Positions 32,578-44,130 of a DNA stretch of 64,000 nt are shown here, piece after piece (position 1 is the stretch's first letter; each line of letters opens with the position of its first letter). The stretch is from NCBI GenBank assembly GCA_021613375.1, contig CM038720.1, positions 3,143,682 to 3,207,681 on the forward strand, read 5' to 3'. The notes beneath the pieces are model-generated. The model saw only the letters and a list, made by a program, of their open reading frames with translations. It did no database searches and was not told the DNA's origin. Both the position numbers and the translations under genes were made by a program. This stretch comes from Megaleporinus macrocephalus (taxonomy: Eukaryota > Chordata > Actinopteri > Characiformes > Anostomidae).

Positions 32578-32622
32578 GGGATAGAGAGAGAGAGAGATAG
32601 AGAGAGAGAGAAAGCTAATTCG
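31831..32622. repeat. polypurine tract (GA/GGAA) on the + strand
   Basis: Almost pure purine for about 790 bases: (GA)n with GGAAGG and GAAAG interruptions. Because stop codons are scarce in such sequence, the 282-codon frames on both strands are artefacts. Confidence 0.95.
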
Positions 32623-32689
32623 GTAATGACTGACTCAGCATGTCTCCACACTCCTCCTGAGGTGACTGAGAACTATTACACATGCACAT

Positions 32690-35324
32690 CTCTCCTTTAC
32701 CTCTCTTTCAACTTTCCCCTCCCCCCCCCACCCTTTCCCCCCCTCCTCCTCTCCTCCTTTCCTTCCTTTCCAGTTTCCCTTTCTTCCTTCCCCCCCTTCT
32801 CCATTCTCCCCCCCTTCCTTCCTTCTTCCCTTTCCCTTTTCTCCTCCTCTCCTCCTGTCCCCCTCCTCTTCCCATTCCCCTCCTTCCCCTCCCTCTCCCC
32901 CCCCTCTCTCTCTCTCCCCCCTCTCCCCCCCCCCCCCCTCTCTCTCTCGTCTCCTCCCTCTCTCTCTCCTTCTCTTCCCCCTCTCTCTCTACTCTCCCCC
33001 TACTCTGCTCTCCCCTCTCTCTCCCCCCCCCCTCTCACACTCTCTCGCCCTCTCTCTCCGTCCTTCTCATCGTCACCCCCCTCTCTCTCTCACCCCCTCT
33101 AATCCTCTCTCCCCTCTCTCCCCCCCCCCTCTCTCTCACCATCTCTCTCTCTCTCTCGCCCTCCCTCTCTTCTCTCTCTCCTCTCTCTATCTCTCTCCCC
33201 CCTCACTCTCCCCTCTCCTCTCTCCCTCTCCTCTCCCCACGCTCTCCCTCCGTCTCTCCCTGTCTTCGTCTCTCTCATCCTTCCTTTCTTCCTTTCTTTC
33301 TCTCTCCCTTCTCTCTCTCTCCCTTCCTCTCTTCTCCCATTCTCTCTCTCTCCCTCTCCCCATTCTCTCTCACCTCCCTCTCTCCCTCTCGTCTCTCTCT
33401 CTCCCCCCTCTCTCTCCCTCCCTCATCTCCCTCTCTCTCTCCCTCGCTTCTCAATCTCTCTTCCTCTCTCTCGTCTCTTCTCTCCCTTCCTCTCTTCCTT
33501 TTTCTTTCTCTCTCCCTTCCACTCTCTCTCCACCCTCCTCTCTCTCTCTTCTCTCTCCTCCCTCACCCACCCTCTCTCTCCCTCCCTCTCTCCTCCCTCT
33601 CTCTCTCTCTCTCTCATCCATCGCCAGCACCTCATCCTCTCTCTCTCTCTCCCTTTCTCTCTCTCACTCTCTCCCATCCTCTCTTCCTTTCTGTTCTCTC
33701 TCCCTTCCTCCTCTCCTCCCCTTCTTCCTCTCTCTTCCTTTCACTCCTTCCCTTCCTCTATCTCACCCCACCCCCTCTTCTCTCTCCCAATCTCTCTCTT
33801 CTCTCTCCCTCCCTCATCTCTCTCTCTTCTCTTCCCTCTCCCCCTCTCTCTCTCTCCCTCTCTCTTCTCTCTCTCTCCTCTCTCTCTCCCCCTCCCTCCT
33901 CGTCGTCTCTCCTCTCTCTCTCTCTCCCCCTCTCACCCCCCTCCTCTCTACCCTCTCTCCCTCTACCTCTCTCCTCTCTCTCTCATCTCTCTCTCTCTCT
34001 CTCCCTCTCTCTCACTCTCTCTCTCTCCCCCCCTCTCTCTCTCCCTCTAATCCCCACTCTCTCTCTCTCCCTCACTCTCTCTCTCTCTCTCCCTTCGTTC
34101 TCCTTTCTTTTTATCTCTCCATTCCTCTCTTCTTCCTTTTCTCTCTCTCTCCCTCTCCCCTCTCTCTCTTCTCTCCCTCCCTCTCTCCCCTCTCTCTCCT
34201 TCTCTCTCTCTCTCCCCCTTCTCTTCTCCTCCCTCTCTCCCTCTCTCTCCTCCCTATCGCTCCCCTCTCGTCCCTCTCTCTCTCTCTCTCTCCACCCTTC
34301 CTCTCTTCCTTTCTTTCTCATCATCCCTTCCTCTCTCTCTCCCTCCCTCTCTCCTCTATCTCTCTCCTCTCTCTCTCCCTCCCTCTCTCTCTCTCTCTCT
34401 CTCTCCTCTCCCCTCTCCCCCTCTCTCTCCCGCTCATTCTCTCTTATCCTTTCTCTCTCCCTCTCTCTCTCCTCTCCCTTCTCCTCTCTCTCTCTCCCTT
34501 CCTCCTTCCTTTCTTTCTCTCTCCCTTCCGCTCTCTCTCCCTTCCTCTCTCTCTTTCTCTCTCTTTCCCTTCCTCTCTCTCTCTCCCCCTCTCTCCTATC
34601 CTCGCCTCTCTCTCTCCTCCCCCCTCTCTCTCTCTCTCTCTCCTCCCACTCCCCCTCTCTCTCTCTCCATCTCTCTCACTCTCCCTCTCTCCTTCCTCTC
34701 GCATCTCTCTGGTCTCTCTCTCTCCCTCTCTCTCTCACTCCTCTCATCTCTCCTCTCTCTCTCCTCTCCTCTCTCTCTCTCTCTCCTATCTCTCTCTCTC
34801 TCCCCTTCCCCCCCGCTCTCTCTATCCCTCCTCTCCCTCTACCTCTCTCTCTTCTCTCTCTCTCTTCTCTCTCCCTCTCTCTCATCTCTCTCTCTCTCCC
34901 CCCCCCCCACTCTCGTCCCTCTCCTCCCTCTCTCGTCCTCTCTCTCCCTCTCTCTCTCTCTCCCTCTCTCTCACCCCTCTCTCTCTCCCCCTCTCTCTCC
35001 TCCCCCCTCTCTCATGCTCACTCTCCCCGCCCTCTCTCGATCTCTCTCCACTGTCTCTTCCCCCTTCTCTCACCTCTCTCTCTCCTCTCTCTCCCTCACC
35101 CCTCTCTCTCCCTCTCATCTCTCTCTCCTCTCTCTCTCTCTCTCACCTTCTCTCTCTCTCTCTCTCCTCTCTCTCTTCTCATCTCTCTCTCGGTCCCCTC
35201 TCTCTCTCTCTCTCTCCCCTCTTCTCTCTCCTCCCTCTCTCATCTCCTCACTCACTCGCTCTCTCTCCCCTCTCCTCCCTCTCCTCGTCCCTCCTCTCTC
35301 TCTCGCCCCTCCTCTCTCTCTCCC

Positions 35325-35355
<31 letters not shown>

Positions 35356-35571
35356 CCCTCTCCCCTCCTCTCTCTCTCTCTTTCCCTCTCCCCCTATCTC
35401 TCTTCATCCTCGATCACCAAAATCTACATTCCTCTACGTCCCTTCCCCCTTCACCTCTACCCTCGCTCTCCGCTCTCGATCCCTCTCTTCCGCAATTTTA
35501 CCCCCTCCAACCATATCCTCCCTCCTCAATTCTCCTTCTACACGTTCTTCATGTTCCACTCTCTCTCATCG

Positions 35572-35608
<37 letters not shown>

Positions 35609-35976
35609 CCGTTCTTTTCATTGCATTTCTCTTTCATCTCTGTTTTATACTATTAGTGAATTCATGCCCACATCATTGTGGGACCACCTCTCTCTTTCTC
35701 TTTCTCTGTCTTGCCCCCACCCCTTTTTTCCGTTACCCCTTTTTCTCTATCCCTCGCTCTTTTCCTCTCTTTTATCTCTGTTTTGGTTTTGTGCCCTTTT
35801 CTCTCTATCGCCTTCTTCTCCTCTCTCGCTCTCTCTTTTATCTCCCACTGCCTCCCCTCTTCCCCTCGTTTCCTCTCCTCCTCGTCTCTCTTCCTCCCCC
35901 TCTTTTATCCCTGTTTCACCTTTGCGCTTTGTACTCATCCTCATCCTCGCTGTAGCACCGCTGCTCTCCTTCTCTT

Positions 35977-36014
<38 letters not shown>

Positions 36015-37980
36015 TCATGTGTATCTCTCTTGCCTCCCTCCCTTGCTTCTCCTTTGTTTTCTCTCTCTTTCTTTTTTCCCCATTTTATTTCTTTGCCTTC
36101 TTCTGACTCTCCTTCTCTCTTTCCTTTCCTTTCCTCTTCTCTTTCTCTTCCTCCCCCTCTTTTATCCTCATTTCACCGTTGGGTATTTTACTCATTCTCA
36201 TTCACATCAACATCTTGTCTTTCACTCTCCTCTCTTTCATGCCTTATTCTAACTCCCATCTCCCTCTTTCTCTCTCTCTCCCTCACTTTCTCCTTCTCTT
36301 TCTCTGCCATTCTTTTCACTCATTTTCCCTTCTCCCCCTCTCTTTCTTTCTTTCTCTCCCTCTATCTCTCAATCTTTTCAATCATCTCTCCTTATCCCTC
36401 TCTCTTTTTCTCTCTCTCCTTCTTTTCACTCATCTCTCCTTATCCCTCTCTCTTTTTCTCTCTCCTTCTTTTCACTCATCTCTTTTTATCCCCCTCTCTT
36501 TCTCTCTCTCTCCTGTTCCTTTCACTCATCACTCTTTATCCTCCTCTCTTTCTCTCTCTCGTTCTTTTCACTCATCTCTTTTTATTCTCCTCTCCTTCTC
36601 TCATTCTCTCTCTCCTATTCTTTTCACTCATCTCGCCTTACCCCCCTCTTTCTCTCTCTCCTTCTTTTCACTCATCTCTCCTTATCCCCCTCTCTTTCAC
36701 TGATCTCTCTTATCCCACTCTCTCTCCTTCTTTTCACTAATCTCTCCTTATCCCCCTCTCTTTCACTGATCTCATCTTATCCACTCCTCCTCCTTTCCTT
36801 TTCACTCATCTCTCTTTATACCCCTCTCTTTCTCTTTCTCTTTCTCTCCCGTTCCTTTCACTCATCGCTCTTTATTCTCCTCTCTTTCTCTCTCTCGTTC
36901 CTTTCACTCATCTCTTCTTTTATAACCCCTCTCTTATTCTCTTACTCTCCCCGTTCCTTTCACTCATCTCTCTTTATTCTCCTCTCTTTCTCTCGTTCTT
37001 TTCACTCATCTCTCTTTATCCTCCTCTCTTTCTCTTTCTCTCCTGTTCCTTTTACTCATCTCTCTTTGTCACCCTCTCTTTCTCTCTCTTATTCTTTTCA
37101 CTCATCTCTCTTTATCCCCCTCTCTTTCTCTCTCTCTCTCTCTCCTTCTTTTCACTCATCTCTCCTTAATCCCTCTCTTTCACTCATCTCTCCTTATCTC
37201 TTTCTGTCTTCTCCCATTTCACTCTATCTCCTTTCCCCCTTTCTTTCACTCATCGCTCCTTATCCCCTCTCTTTCTTTCTTTTCACCGTCCGTCTCATCT
37301 CCTTATCCCTCGCTTTCCCTTCTTTGCAACTCATATCTCCTTATCCCCTCTCTTTCAACTCTACCCCTCCTTATCCCTCCTCTTTCTCTCTCTCACTCTA
37401 CTTCTTTCACTCATCTCTCCTTATCCCTCTCTTTCACTCATCTCTCCTTATCCCTCTCTTTCAGTCATCTCTCCTTATCCCTCTCATTCTCTTCTATCTC
37501 CTTTTAAGTCATCTCTCCTTATCCCTCTCTTTCTCTCTATCTCCTTTTCAGCCAACTCTCTCTTATCCCTCTCTTTCACTCATCTCTCAATATCCCTCTC
37601 TTTCTCTCTCTCTGCTTTCTTTTCACTCATCTCTCCTTATCCCTCTCTTTCTCTCTCTCTCCTTTTCAGTCATCTCTTCTTATCCCTCTCTTTTACTCAT
37701 TTCTCCTTATTCCTCTCACTCCCATTCTTTTCATTCTTTTCTCTCTTTATCCTCCTCTCGTTCTCTCTCCTTATACTCATCTGTTCTTATCCCCCTCTCT
37801 TTCTCTCTCTTTCTCTCTCTCTCTTCCTCTCTCATCCACTTCTCTTTCCCTCTCTCACTCGTTCTTTTCGCTTATCTCTCTTTACCCCCTCTCTTTCACT
37901 CATCTCTCCTTATCCCTCTCTCTCCTGTTCTTTTCACTCATCTCTCTTTACCCCCTCTCTCTTTCATTCATCTCACCTTA

Positions 37981-38023
<43 letters not shown>

Positions 38024-38190
38024 TATCTGAAGGACGGTGTAACGGAGCGAGAGTGGAACTGTAGCTCACATTACAGCTTCAACTCTGAGGAGAAAGGAGC
38101 TTTCTGATCTCTCTCGCTCTCCTCCTCCCTCTCTCTCTCTTTCTCTCCCTCTCTCTTTCTCTCTTTCTCTCTCTCTCTGCCTTTCACTCT
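32690..38190. repeat. polypyrimidine tract of about 5.5 kb on the + strand
   Basis: CT-rich sequence made of CTCTCTC, CCCTCCTC and C-run segments, with rare purines. A more mixed section (35400-36200) carries a few non-repetitive bases. The tract begins about 70 bases after the purine tract and ends near the fgf11 promoter region. Open frames up to 1352 codons occur simply because stop codons need purines. Confidence 0.95.
36290..37990. repeat. minisatellite of about 45 bp inside the pyrimidine tract
   Basis: Irregular units containing CTTTTCACTCATCTCTCCTT and ATCCCTCTCTTTCTCTC, with unit length varying by CT-run length. Around 35-40 copies. Confidence 0.85.
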
Positions 38191-38219
38191 CGTGCTTTGT
38201 TCTTGTTCTCACTGTCATC

Positions 38220-38405
38220 ATCATCGTCATCATTATCATCATCATCTTCGCTGATACACTCGCCACTCTTTTTTTCCCCCCTCTCTCTTCTTCTCTGTTC
38301 TCTTCCCCTCTCTCTCTCTCTCTCACACACACTCGCTTTCCTTCCCTCCCTCCCTCTCTTTCTCCCTCCCTCCCTCGCTCGCTCGCTCGCTCGCTCGTTC
38401 TCTCA
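38220..38405. repeat. simple repeats at the edge of the fgf11 5' region
   Basis: An (ATC)n-like run near 38215-38250 and a (GCTC)n run with CpGs near 38375-38400, separated by CT-rich sequence. Confidence 0.85.
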
Positions 38406-39278
38406 TGAATGTCACCTTTACTGGTGGCAGCGTCTGGATCCGCGCACACACATACACATGGGCTTCGGGGGTGGGGGGGCAGGTAGGGTTCTGGGGGGAA
38501 GAGAGAGAGAGAGAGAGAGAGAACGAGAGCATGCCAAAAGAGGAGGAAGGAAAATAATCTCTCCGTCCATCCTTCCGTTACCGGCTTCAGCCGTCCGTCT
38601 CTCTCTCAGCGCCTCCGATGCTAAAGTCTCCGCGGACTGGGACGGAGCTGGATTACTGCTGAACTTCAGCGTCCGGCCGCTGCCAACCGGGCTGACCGTC
38701 CGCCGGACACTTTCAGGATCTTTCTGAATAATCCGCCTCAGGAAGAGGAGGGAAAACTTTCCAGCTGAGATCTTTCCCGATTCTGTTCCGATCCCGAGGA
38801 GACGCGTTTGGGACAAACTTTCGCCACGTCAGTGCTTTTCCGGTCTCCGGGAGCGAGCCTGGAAGGGGTGGGGTGAAGGGGGGGGGGGCAGGCGAGCACC
38901 AGTATGCCAAGGGTTTTGCAACGATGACTCCTTCGGCATCTTCGCCTCTCTTTTCCTGGGAATGCAACTCTTCCCGTTTCTGGACTTCTGCCGGCGCCGG
39001 TTTACGCTCCGTGAGACCCGTATGATGACGGCTGAGCCCCGGTCGGCGTGGGACTCTACTAGAACTTAACCTTTTCTAACCTTTTTCTAATTTTCTAGCA
39101 CTTCAGGAACAAACCCAAACCTTCTGAGCCCCCCACGAGGGGGGGGAAAGGGAGGGGGGTGGGGGTGTGTCCCACCTACTCTATTATCTCTGAGCAGAGG
39201 AGGGAACGAGGGAGCTCAGGAAAACAGGTCCCCAGGACGCCCGGAGAACCCCCCTCCCGAAAGTGAGAGGGGGGGAAG
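38406..39278 (+). promoter_or_regulatory. fgf11: fgf11 proximal promoter / 5' UTR region, GC-rich
   Basis: About 870 bases of unique, CpG-containing sequence directly upstream of the fgf11 start codon. Three runs fit a G-quadruplex pattern on the + strand: 38467-38498, 38865-38888 and 39139-39165. A small upstream open frame of 15 codons (39022-39069, MMTAEPRSAWDSTRT) would lie in the 5' UTR if transcription starts before it. No TATA box is evident and the start site cannot be placed. A pyrimidine-rich stretch with TTTTCTAATTTTCTAG near 39085-39100 could be a splice acceptor for a non-coding exon, but this is uncertain. Confidence 0.6.
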
Positions 39279-39471
39279 ATGGCAGCTCTCGCCAGCTCAC
39301 TCATCAGACAAAAACGGGCCGTCAAGGACGACCAGGCCAACCGGCCCATCGCCAACAAGCGCAAGCCGTGTCCAAAGAGCAACAAGTCGCTTTGCCAGAA
39401 GCAGATCCTCGTCCTCATCTCCAAAGTGCGGCTATGTGGCGGGAGACGAGGGAGGACGGACAAAAGGCCAG
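39279..39471 (+). CDS. fgf11: fibroblast growth factor homologous factor 11, coding exon 1 (partial CDS)
   Basis: The first exon of an FHF gene encodes 64 residues plus one base of the next codon. The start [13 protein letters not shown] is the conserved A-type FHF N-terminus. [20 protein letters not shown] closely matches vertebrate FGF11 as I remember it and differs from FGF12, FGF13 and FGF14. Basic clusters ([17 protein letters not shown]) fit the known nuclear-localisation type N-termini. There is no signal peptide, as expected for these intracellular FGFs, which bind the C-terminal tails of voltage-gated sodium channels; the A-type N-terminus acts in FHF relatives as a channel inactivation particle. 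The exon ends CCAG|GTGGGT, donor at 39472, phase 1, as in other FHFs. The start ATG (39279) is preceded by GGGGGGAAG. The beta-trefoil exons are not in the window. Confidence 0.9.
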
Positions 39472-39597
39472 GTGGGTCCCCGTCCTTCATCTTGTTTTAA
39501 CCCTTAGAGGTCCGGGAGACAATGAGCGGCTCCGAACTTCCGTCTCTCGCTCACGCAACAGCAGAACTTCAGTCTTGTAGGAGTCACTGAATAATTC

Positions 39598-40780
39598 AGA
39601 CTGGTTACTTGATACGTCATAGTACATACAATATAATTCATACTAGATACAGAATAATTAATAGATACCAAATACATATTAAAATAGTTACTGAATAATT
39701 CATAGTAGATACTGAGTAAATCATAGTACATACTGAATAATTCATAGTAGATACTGAGTAATTCATAGTACATACTGAATAATTCATGAGAGATACTGAG
39801 AAAATCATAGTAGATACTGAATAATTCATAGTGCTTACTGAATAGTTCATGAGAGATACTGAGTAATTCATAGTAGATACTGAATAATTCATAGTACATA
39901 CTGAATAATTCATAGTGTTTACTGAATAATTCATAAGAGATACTGAGTAATTCATAGTACATACTGAATAATTTATAGTAGATACTGAATAATTCATAGT
40001 GGTTACTAAATAATTCATAGTGGTTACTGAATAATTCATAGTGGTTACTAAATAATTCATAGTGGTTACTGAATAATTCACAAGAGATACTGAGTAATTC
40101 ATAGTACATACTAAATAATTCATAGTAGATACTGAATAATTCATAAGAGATACTGAGTAATTCATAGTATGTACTGAGTAAATCATAGTAGATACTGAAT
40201 AATTCATAGTGGTTACTGAATAATTCATGAGAGATATGGAGTAATTCATAGTAGATACTGAGTAAATCATAGTAGATACTGAGTAATTAATAGTAGATAC
40301 TGAATAATTCATAGTGCTTACTGAATGATTCATACATGATACTGAGTAATTTATAGTAGATACTGAATAATTTATAGTAGATACTGCATAATTCATAGTA
40401 GATACTGATTCATCTATAGTGATTACTGAATAATTCATAGTGGTTACTGAATAATTCATAAGAGATACTGAGTAATTCATAGTAGATACTGAGTAAATCA
40501 TAGCAGAAATTATTCTAAACAATTGCTATTAAATACTGAACAATTTATACTGGTCACTAAGTAATTCATATTAGAGTGCAAAAATTCATACTGGTTACTG
40601 AATAATTTACACCTAATATTTTATATTGGTTACTTATAGTAGATACAGCATAAATTCTAGTAGATCTTGAATAACTCATATGGACTAGTCAATAAATTAT
40701 AGTAGATTCATAAAATAAACCTATACATAAATAATTTATAGTAACTACTGAATAATTTATAGAAGATGCTAATAATATAT
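39598..40780. repeat. 21-bp minisatellite (TACTGAATAATTCATAGTAG family)
   Basis: Copies of TACTGAATAATTCATAGTAG with variants GAGTAATTC, GTGGTT and AGAGA, regular to about 40510 and decayed to about 40780. About 43 regular copies. A 126-bp or similar higher-order pattern is suggested by recurring TTCATGAGAGATACTG/TTCATAAGAGATACTG units. The 294-codon minus-strand Ser-Val-Ser-Thr-Met-Asn-Tyr frame is an artefact of the period of 21. Confidence 0.95.
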
Positions 40781-40796
40781 ATATATATATATATAT
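40777..40796. repeat. short (AT)n
   Basis: Ten AT dinucleotides at the end of the decayed 21-bp array. Confidence 0.9.
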
Positions 40797-41059
40797 AATT
40801 TTATTCTTTCCAGTTGACATGATTGCACTCACATGACAGAGTCTCTAACTTAATATCCAGGAAGAAATCAAACGTAAATATTAGAAATATGATGGTGATG
40901 TATTTTAGGAATCTCTGTGAGAGATATTAATGATTTCTCTCAGATGATTTAGTTTCACCCAAGAAGTCAGTATTTGCTGTAGTAGAATCCAGCTGGTTTC
41001 CAGCTGCTAATCCGTGTGATGTGAATATCTGTGAATCCAGCTGCTGTTTTAATATGGAC

Positions 41060-41801
41060 GCTTGTGTGTCTGTGTGTTTGTGTGAGTGTGTGTTTGTGTG
41101 AGTGTGTGTGTATACACGTGTTATGTGTGCATGTATGTGCATTTGTGTGTATGTATGTATGTGTGTGTGTGTATGTGTGTGTGTATACATGTGTGTGTAT
41201 GTATGTGCCTGTGTGTGTGTGTGTGTATACACGTGTGTGTGTGTGTGTGTGTGTATACATGTGTGTGTGTGTGTGTGTATGTATGCATGTGTGTGTATGT
41301 GTATGTGTGTATGTATGTATGCTTGTGTGTGTATGTGTGTGTATATATGTGTGTGTCTGTATGTGTGTGTGTGAGTGTGGATTTGTGTGTATGTATGTGT
41401 GTGTGTATGTATGTGTGTGTGTGTGTATGTATGTGTGTGTCTATGCGTGTGTGTGTGTGTATGTGTGTGTGTATGTGCATGTGTGTGTGTATGTGTGTGT
41501 GTGGGTATGTATGTGTGTGTGTGTGTGTGTATGTATGCATGTGTGTGTATCTATGTGTGTTTATTTGTGTGTATCTATGTGTGTGTGTGTGTATATGTGT
41601 GTGTCTGTATGTGTGTATGTGTATGTGTGTATGTGTGTGTGTGTATATGTGTGACTATATGTGTGTGTGTGTATGTATGTGTTTATGAATGCATGTGTGT
41701 GTATGTATGTATGTGTATATGTGATGGTGTGTGTGTGTATGAATGCATATGTGTGTTTGTGTGTATATATGTGTGTGCATGTATGTGTGTGTATATGTGA
41801 T

Positions 41802-41832
<31 letters not shown>
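41060..41832. repeat. GT-rich microsatellite tract
   Basis: TGTG dinucleotides interrupted by A and C (TATG, CATG, TACACG), about 770 bases, similar in style to 704-1750 but without its regular higher-order unit. Open frames are artefacts. Confidence 0.95.
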
Positions 41833-41834
<2 letters not shown>

Positions 41835-42329
41835 GGAGGTAAGCCCTCTATACAGTGTGATTTACACTCAGTGTCCCACATGCGTGTGCTATTCTGGGTC
41901 ACTTTCACCTTTCAGAAGTGCCTCCGGGACACTAATTATGACACGGGGACGTATCACTGCCCGGGTACGAGTGAACACGAGGTCCTGCGTGTTTAATCCG
42001 TGCTAAAGTGCACAGTCAGGTACGGAGTATTGCACTGAGAGTGTTTTCCAGGTTCCACTCAGCAGTAACCTTGCCCTCGGCTAAAGACCTGACCAGGCTC
42101 TGCCCACGAGCGTGTTCTTCTGTACTACTGCTGTGAGGCTGGAGAAGCTGCTCAGAGTATTGATTACGTATTAAAAGTATTCACGTGATATACATGTCTG
42201 TATTTTGACTGGAGACCAAGAATATATATTTTTAAAAAACCCAAATCGTCCAATCAGGATTGCTCTCTCTGTAGTATCTGGGTAGATATGGCCACGCAAT
42301 TGGATAGGACTTCAGGAGCTGGACACCTC
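41833..42329. other. about 500 bases, nothing recognised
   Basis: Unique sequence after the GT tract. No exon, RNA gene or transposon recognised. Confidence 0.5.
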
Positions 42330-42560
42330 CCCAGAGGCTAGCTGGGCAGCAAGCTTCCCCGGCCAGGTAGCCAGGGTCCTCTCTGTGGGGAGTTTGTATT
42401 TTCTCCCCGTCTCCGAATATATGATGTCAGATGTGCTGGCTGTCAGTGTGTATGTGTGGCTGTGGTGGACTGACAGCCTGTCCAGTGTGTTTCCTGTCTT
42501 CTGCCCAGTGTGTGCAGGGATGGGCTCCACCTCTTTAGATGATAGATGGATGTGGTCGTA
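42330..42560 (+). mobile_element. decayed SINE (family S2), copy 2
   Basis: GGGTCCTCTCTGTGGGGAGT, TTTGTATTTTCTCCCCGTCT, GGTGGACTGACAGCCTGTCC and GGGATGGGCTCCACCTC match the body of the S2 SINE at 12455-12760. The head is too diverged for a clear B box. Confidence 0.65.
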
Positions 42561-42679
42561 TATTGAAGACTGTAAAGTTATGGAACTGCACACTGATATA
42601 CTTTTTTATGTTACTAATTCTCTGAAGTGCATACGGCTGTCAAAATTCAACAAAAATGATTTACATAAGATGTAACCTA

Positions 42680-42830
42680 GGGGGCAGTCATGGGCTGGAG
42701 GTTAGGGAACTGGCTTTATGAACAGAAGGTTGCTGGTTTGCGACCCTGAACTGCCAAAAGCCCTTGAACAAGACTCCTAACCCCCAACTTCTATATGTGT
42801 GTGTGTGTGTGTGGGTGTTTTACTTTCCCC
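42680..42830 (+). mobile_element. tRNA-derived SINE (family S1), copy 2 head
   Basis: GGGGGCAGTCATGGGCTGGA, AAGGTTGCTGGTTTGCGACC (B-box position, altered) and ACTCCTAACCCCCAACTTC parallel the copy at 9687. Its tail runs into the amplified array. Confidence 0.8.
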
Positions 42831-43830
42831 TAGTGTGTGGATGTTCACTAGTGTGTGTTTGTGTATGTGTGTGTTTTACTGCCCCCTGGTGTATGTGTTC
42901 ACTAGTGTGTGTGTGTGTATGTGGGTGTGTTACTGCCCCCTAGTATGTGTGTTCACTAGTGTGTGTGTTAGAGTGTATGTGGGTGTTTTACTGCCCCCTA
43001 ATGTGTGTGTGTGTGTATGTGGGTGATTTACTGCCCCCTATTTTTTTTTTGTTTATTTTATTTGAATCCCCATTAGCTCCTATTGAGATAGCAGCTTTTC
43101 CTACTGGGGTCCATCAAACATAAAACACACATATACATCGAACATATACAAAAGAAAACAAGAACATACTCTATGTATAGTCCAAATGTATACGAAAGAA
43201 GAATATACATTATCCATGTACATCAAAAAAGAAAAAGAAAACAAGAACATACTCTATGTATAATCCAAATGTATACGAAATAAGAATATACATTATCCAT
43301 ATACATCAAAAAAGAAAAAGAAAACAAGAACATACTCTATGTATATTCCAAATGTATACAAAAGAAGAATATACATTATCCATATACATCAAAAAAGAAA
43401 AAGAAAACAAGAACATACTCTATGTATATTTCAGATGTATACAAAATAAAATAAACAAAAATAGATAAGTAAGAAAAAGAAACAATTAACTAGTGTGTGT
43501 GTTCACTAGTGTGTGTGTGTATGTGTGTGTGCATGCATGTGAGTGTTTTACTGCTTCCTAGTGTGTGTGTTCACTAGTGTGTGTGTGGGGGGTTTACTGC
43601 CCCCTAGTGTGTGTGTGTATGTGGGTGTTTCACTGCCCCCTAGTATTTGTGTTCACTAGTGTGTGTTTGTATATGTGGGTGTTTTACTGCCCCCTGGTGT
43701 GTGTGTTCACTGGTGTGTGTGTGGGGGGTTTACTGCCCCCTGGTGTGTGTGTGTATGTGGGTGTTTCACTGCCCCCTAGTATTTGTGTTCACTAGTGTGT
43801 GTTTGTATATGTGGGTGATTTACTGCCCCC

Positions 43831-43866
<36 letters not shown>

Positions 43867-44130
43867 GGAGTTTTACTGCCCCCTGGTGTGTGTGTGTGTA
43901 TGTGGGTGATTTACTGCCCCCTAGTGTGTGTGTGTGTGTGTGTGTGTATGTGGGTGTTTTACTGCCCCCTAGTGTGTGTGTCTATGTGGGTGTTTTACTA
44001 CCTCTTAGTGTGTGTGTGTGTGTACGTGGGTGATTTACTGCCCCCTAGTGTGTGTGTGTATGTGGGTGATTTACTGCCCCCTAGTGTGTGTGTGTATGTG
44101 GGTGTTTTACTGCCCCCCCCTAGTGTGTCC
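42800..44130. repeat. minisatellite grown from the S1 SINE tail
   Basis: About 20 irregular copies of a unit of about 40-60 bases with landmarks TTTACTGCCCCCTAGTGTG, GTTCACTAGTGTGTGTG and TATGTGGGTG. The same landmarks occur once in ordinary order in an S1 SINE tail. The array is interrupted at about 43040-43485 by an unrelated insertion. Cys/Val frames are artefacts. Confidence 0.9.
43040..43485 (-). mobile_element. probable LINE 3' end with internal 95-bp tandem repeat
   Basis: Read on the minus strand it ends GGACCCCAGTAGGAAAAGC, AGGAGCTAATGGGGATTC, AAATAAAATAAAC and an A-run (the T-run at 43042-43050), which resembles the 3' end of fish LINE-type elements. Inward from that are about four copies of a 95-bp unit (AAAACAAGAACATACTCTAT, AAGAATATACATTATCCAT). 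It sits inside the SINE-tail array with CTA at both junctions as a weak target duplication. The family name is uncertain. Confidence 0.5.

Noticed and set aside
31752..32651. 282-codon Arg/Glu-rich and Ser/Leu-rich frames on opposite strands
   Set aside because: Product of the GA repeat; no domain and no codon bias beyond dinucleotide repetition.
32682..36740. 1352-codon Ser/Leu/Pro-rich open frame
   Set aside because: It lies wholly in a polypyrimidine tract. Stop codons require purines, so long open frames appear without selection. Other frames of the same tract are also open.
39504..40522. 201- and 294-codon Asn-Tyr-Ser-Val repeats on the minus strand
   Set aside because: The 21-bp minisatellite has a period divisible by three and lacks stops by chance; no conserved flanks.
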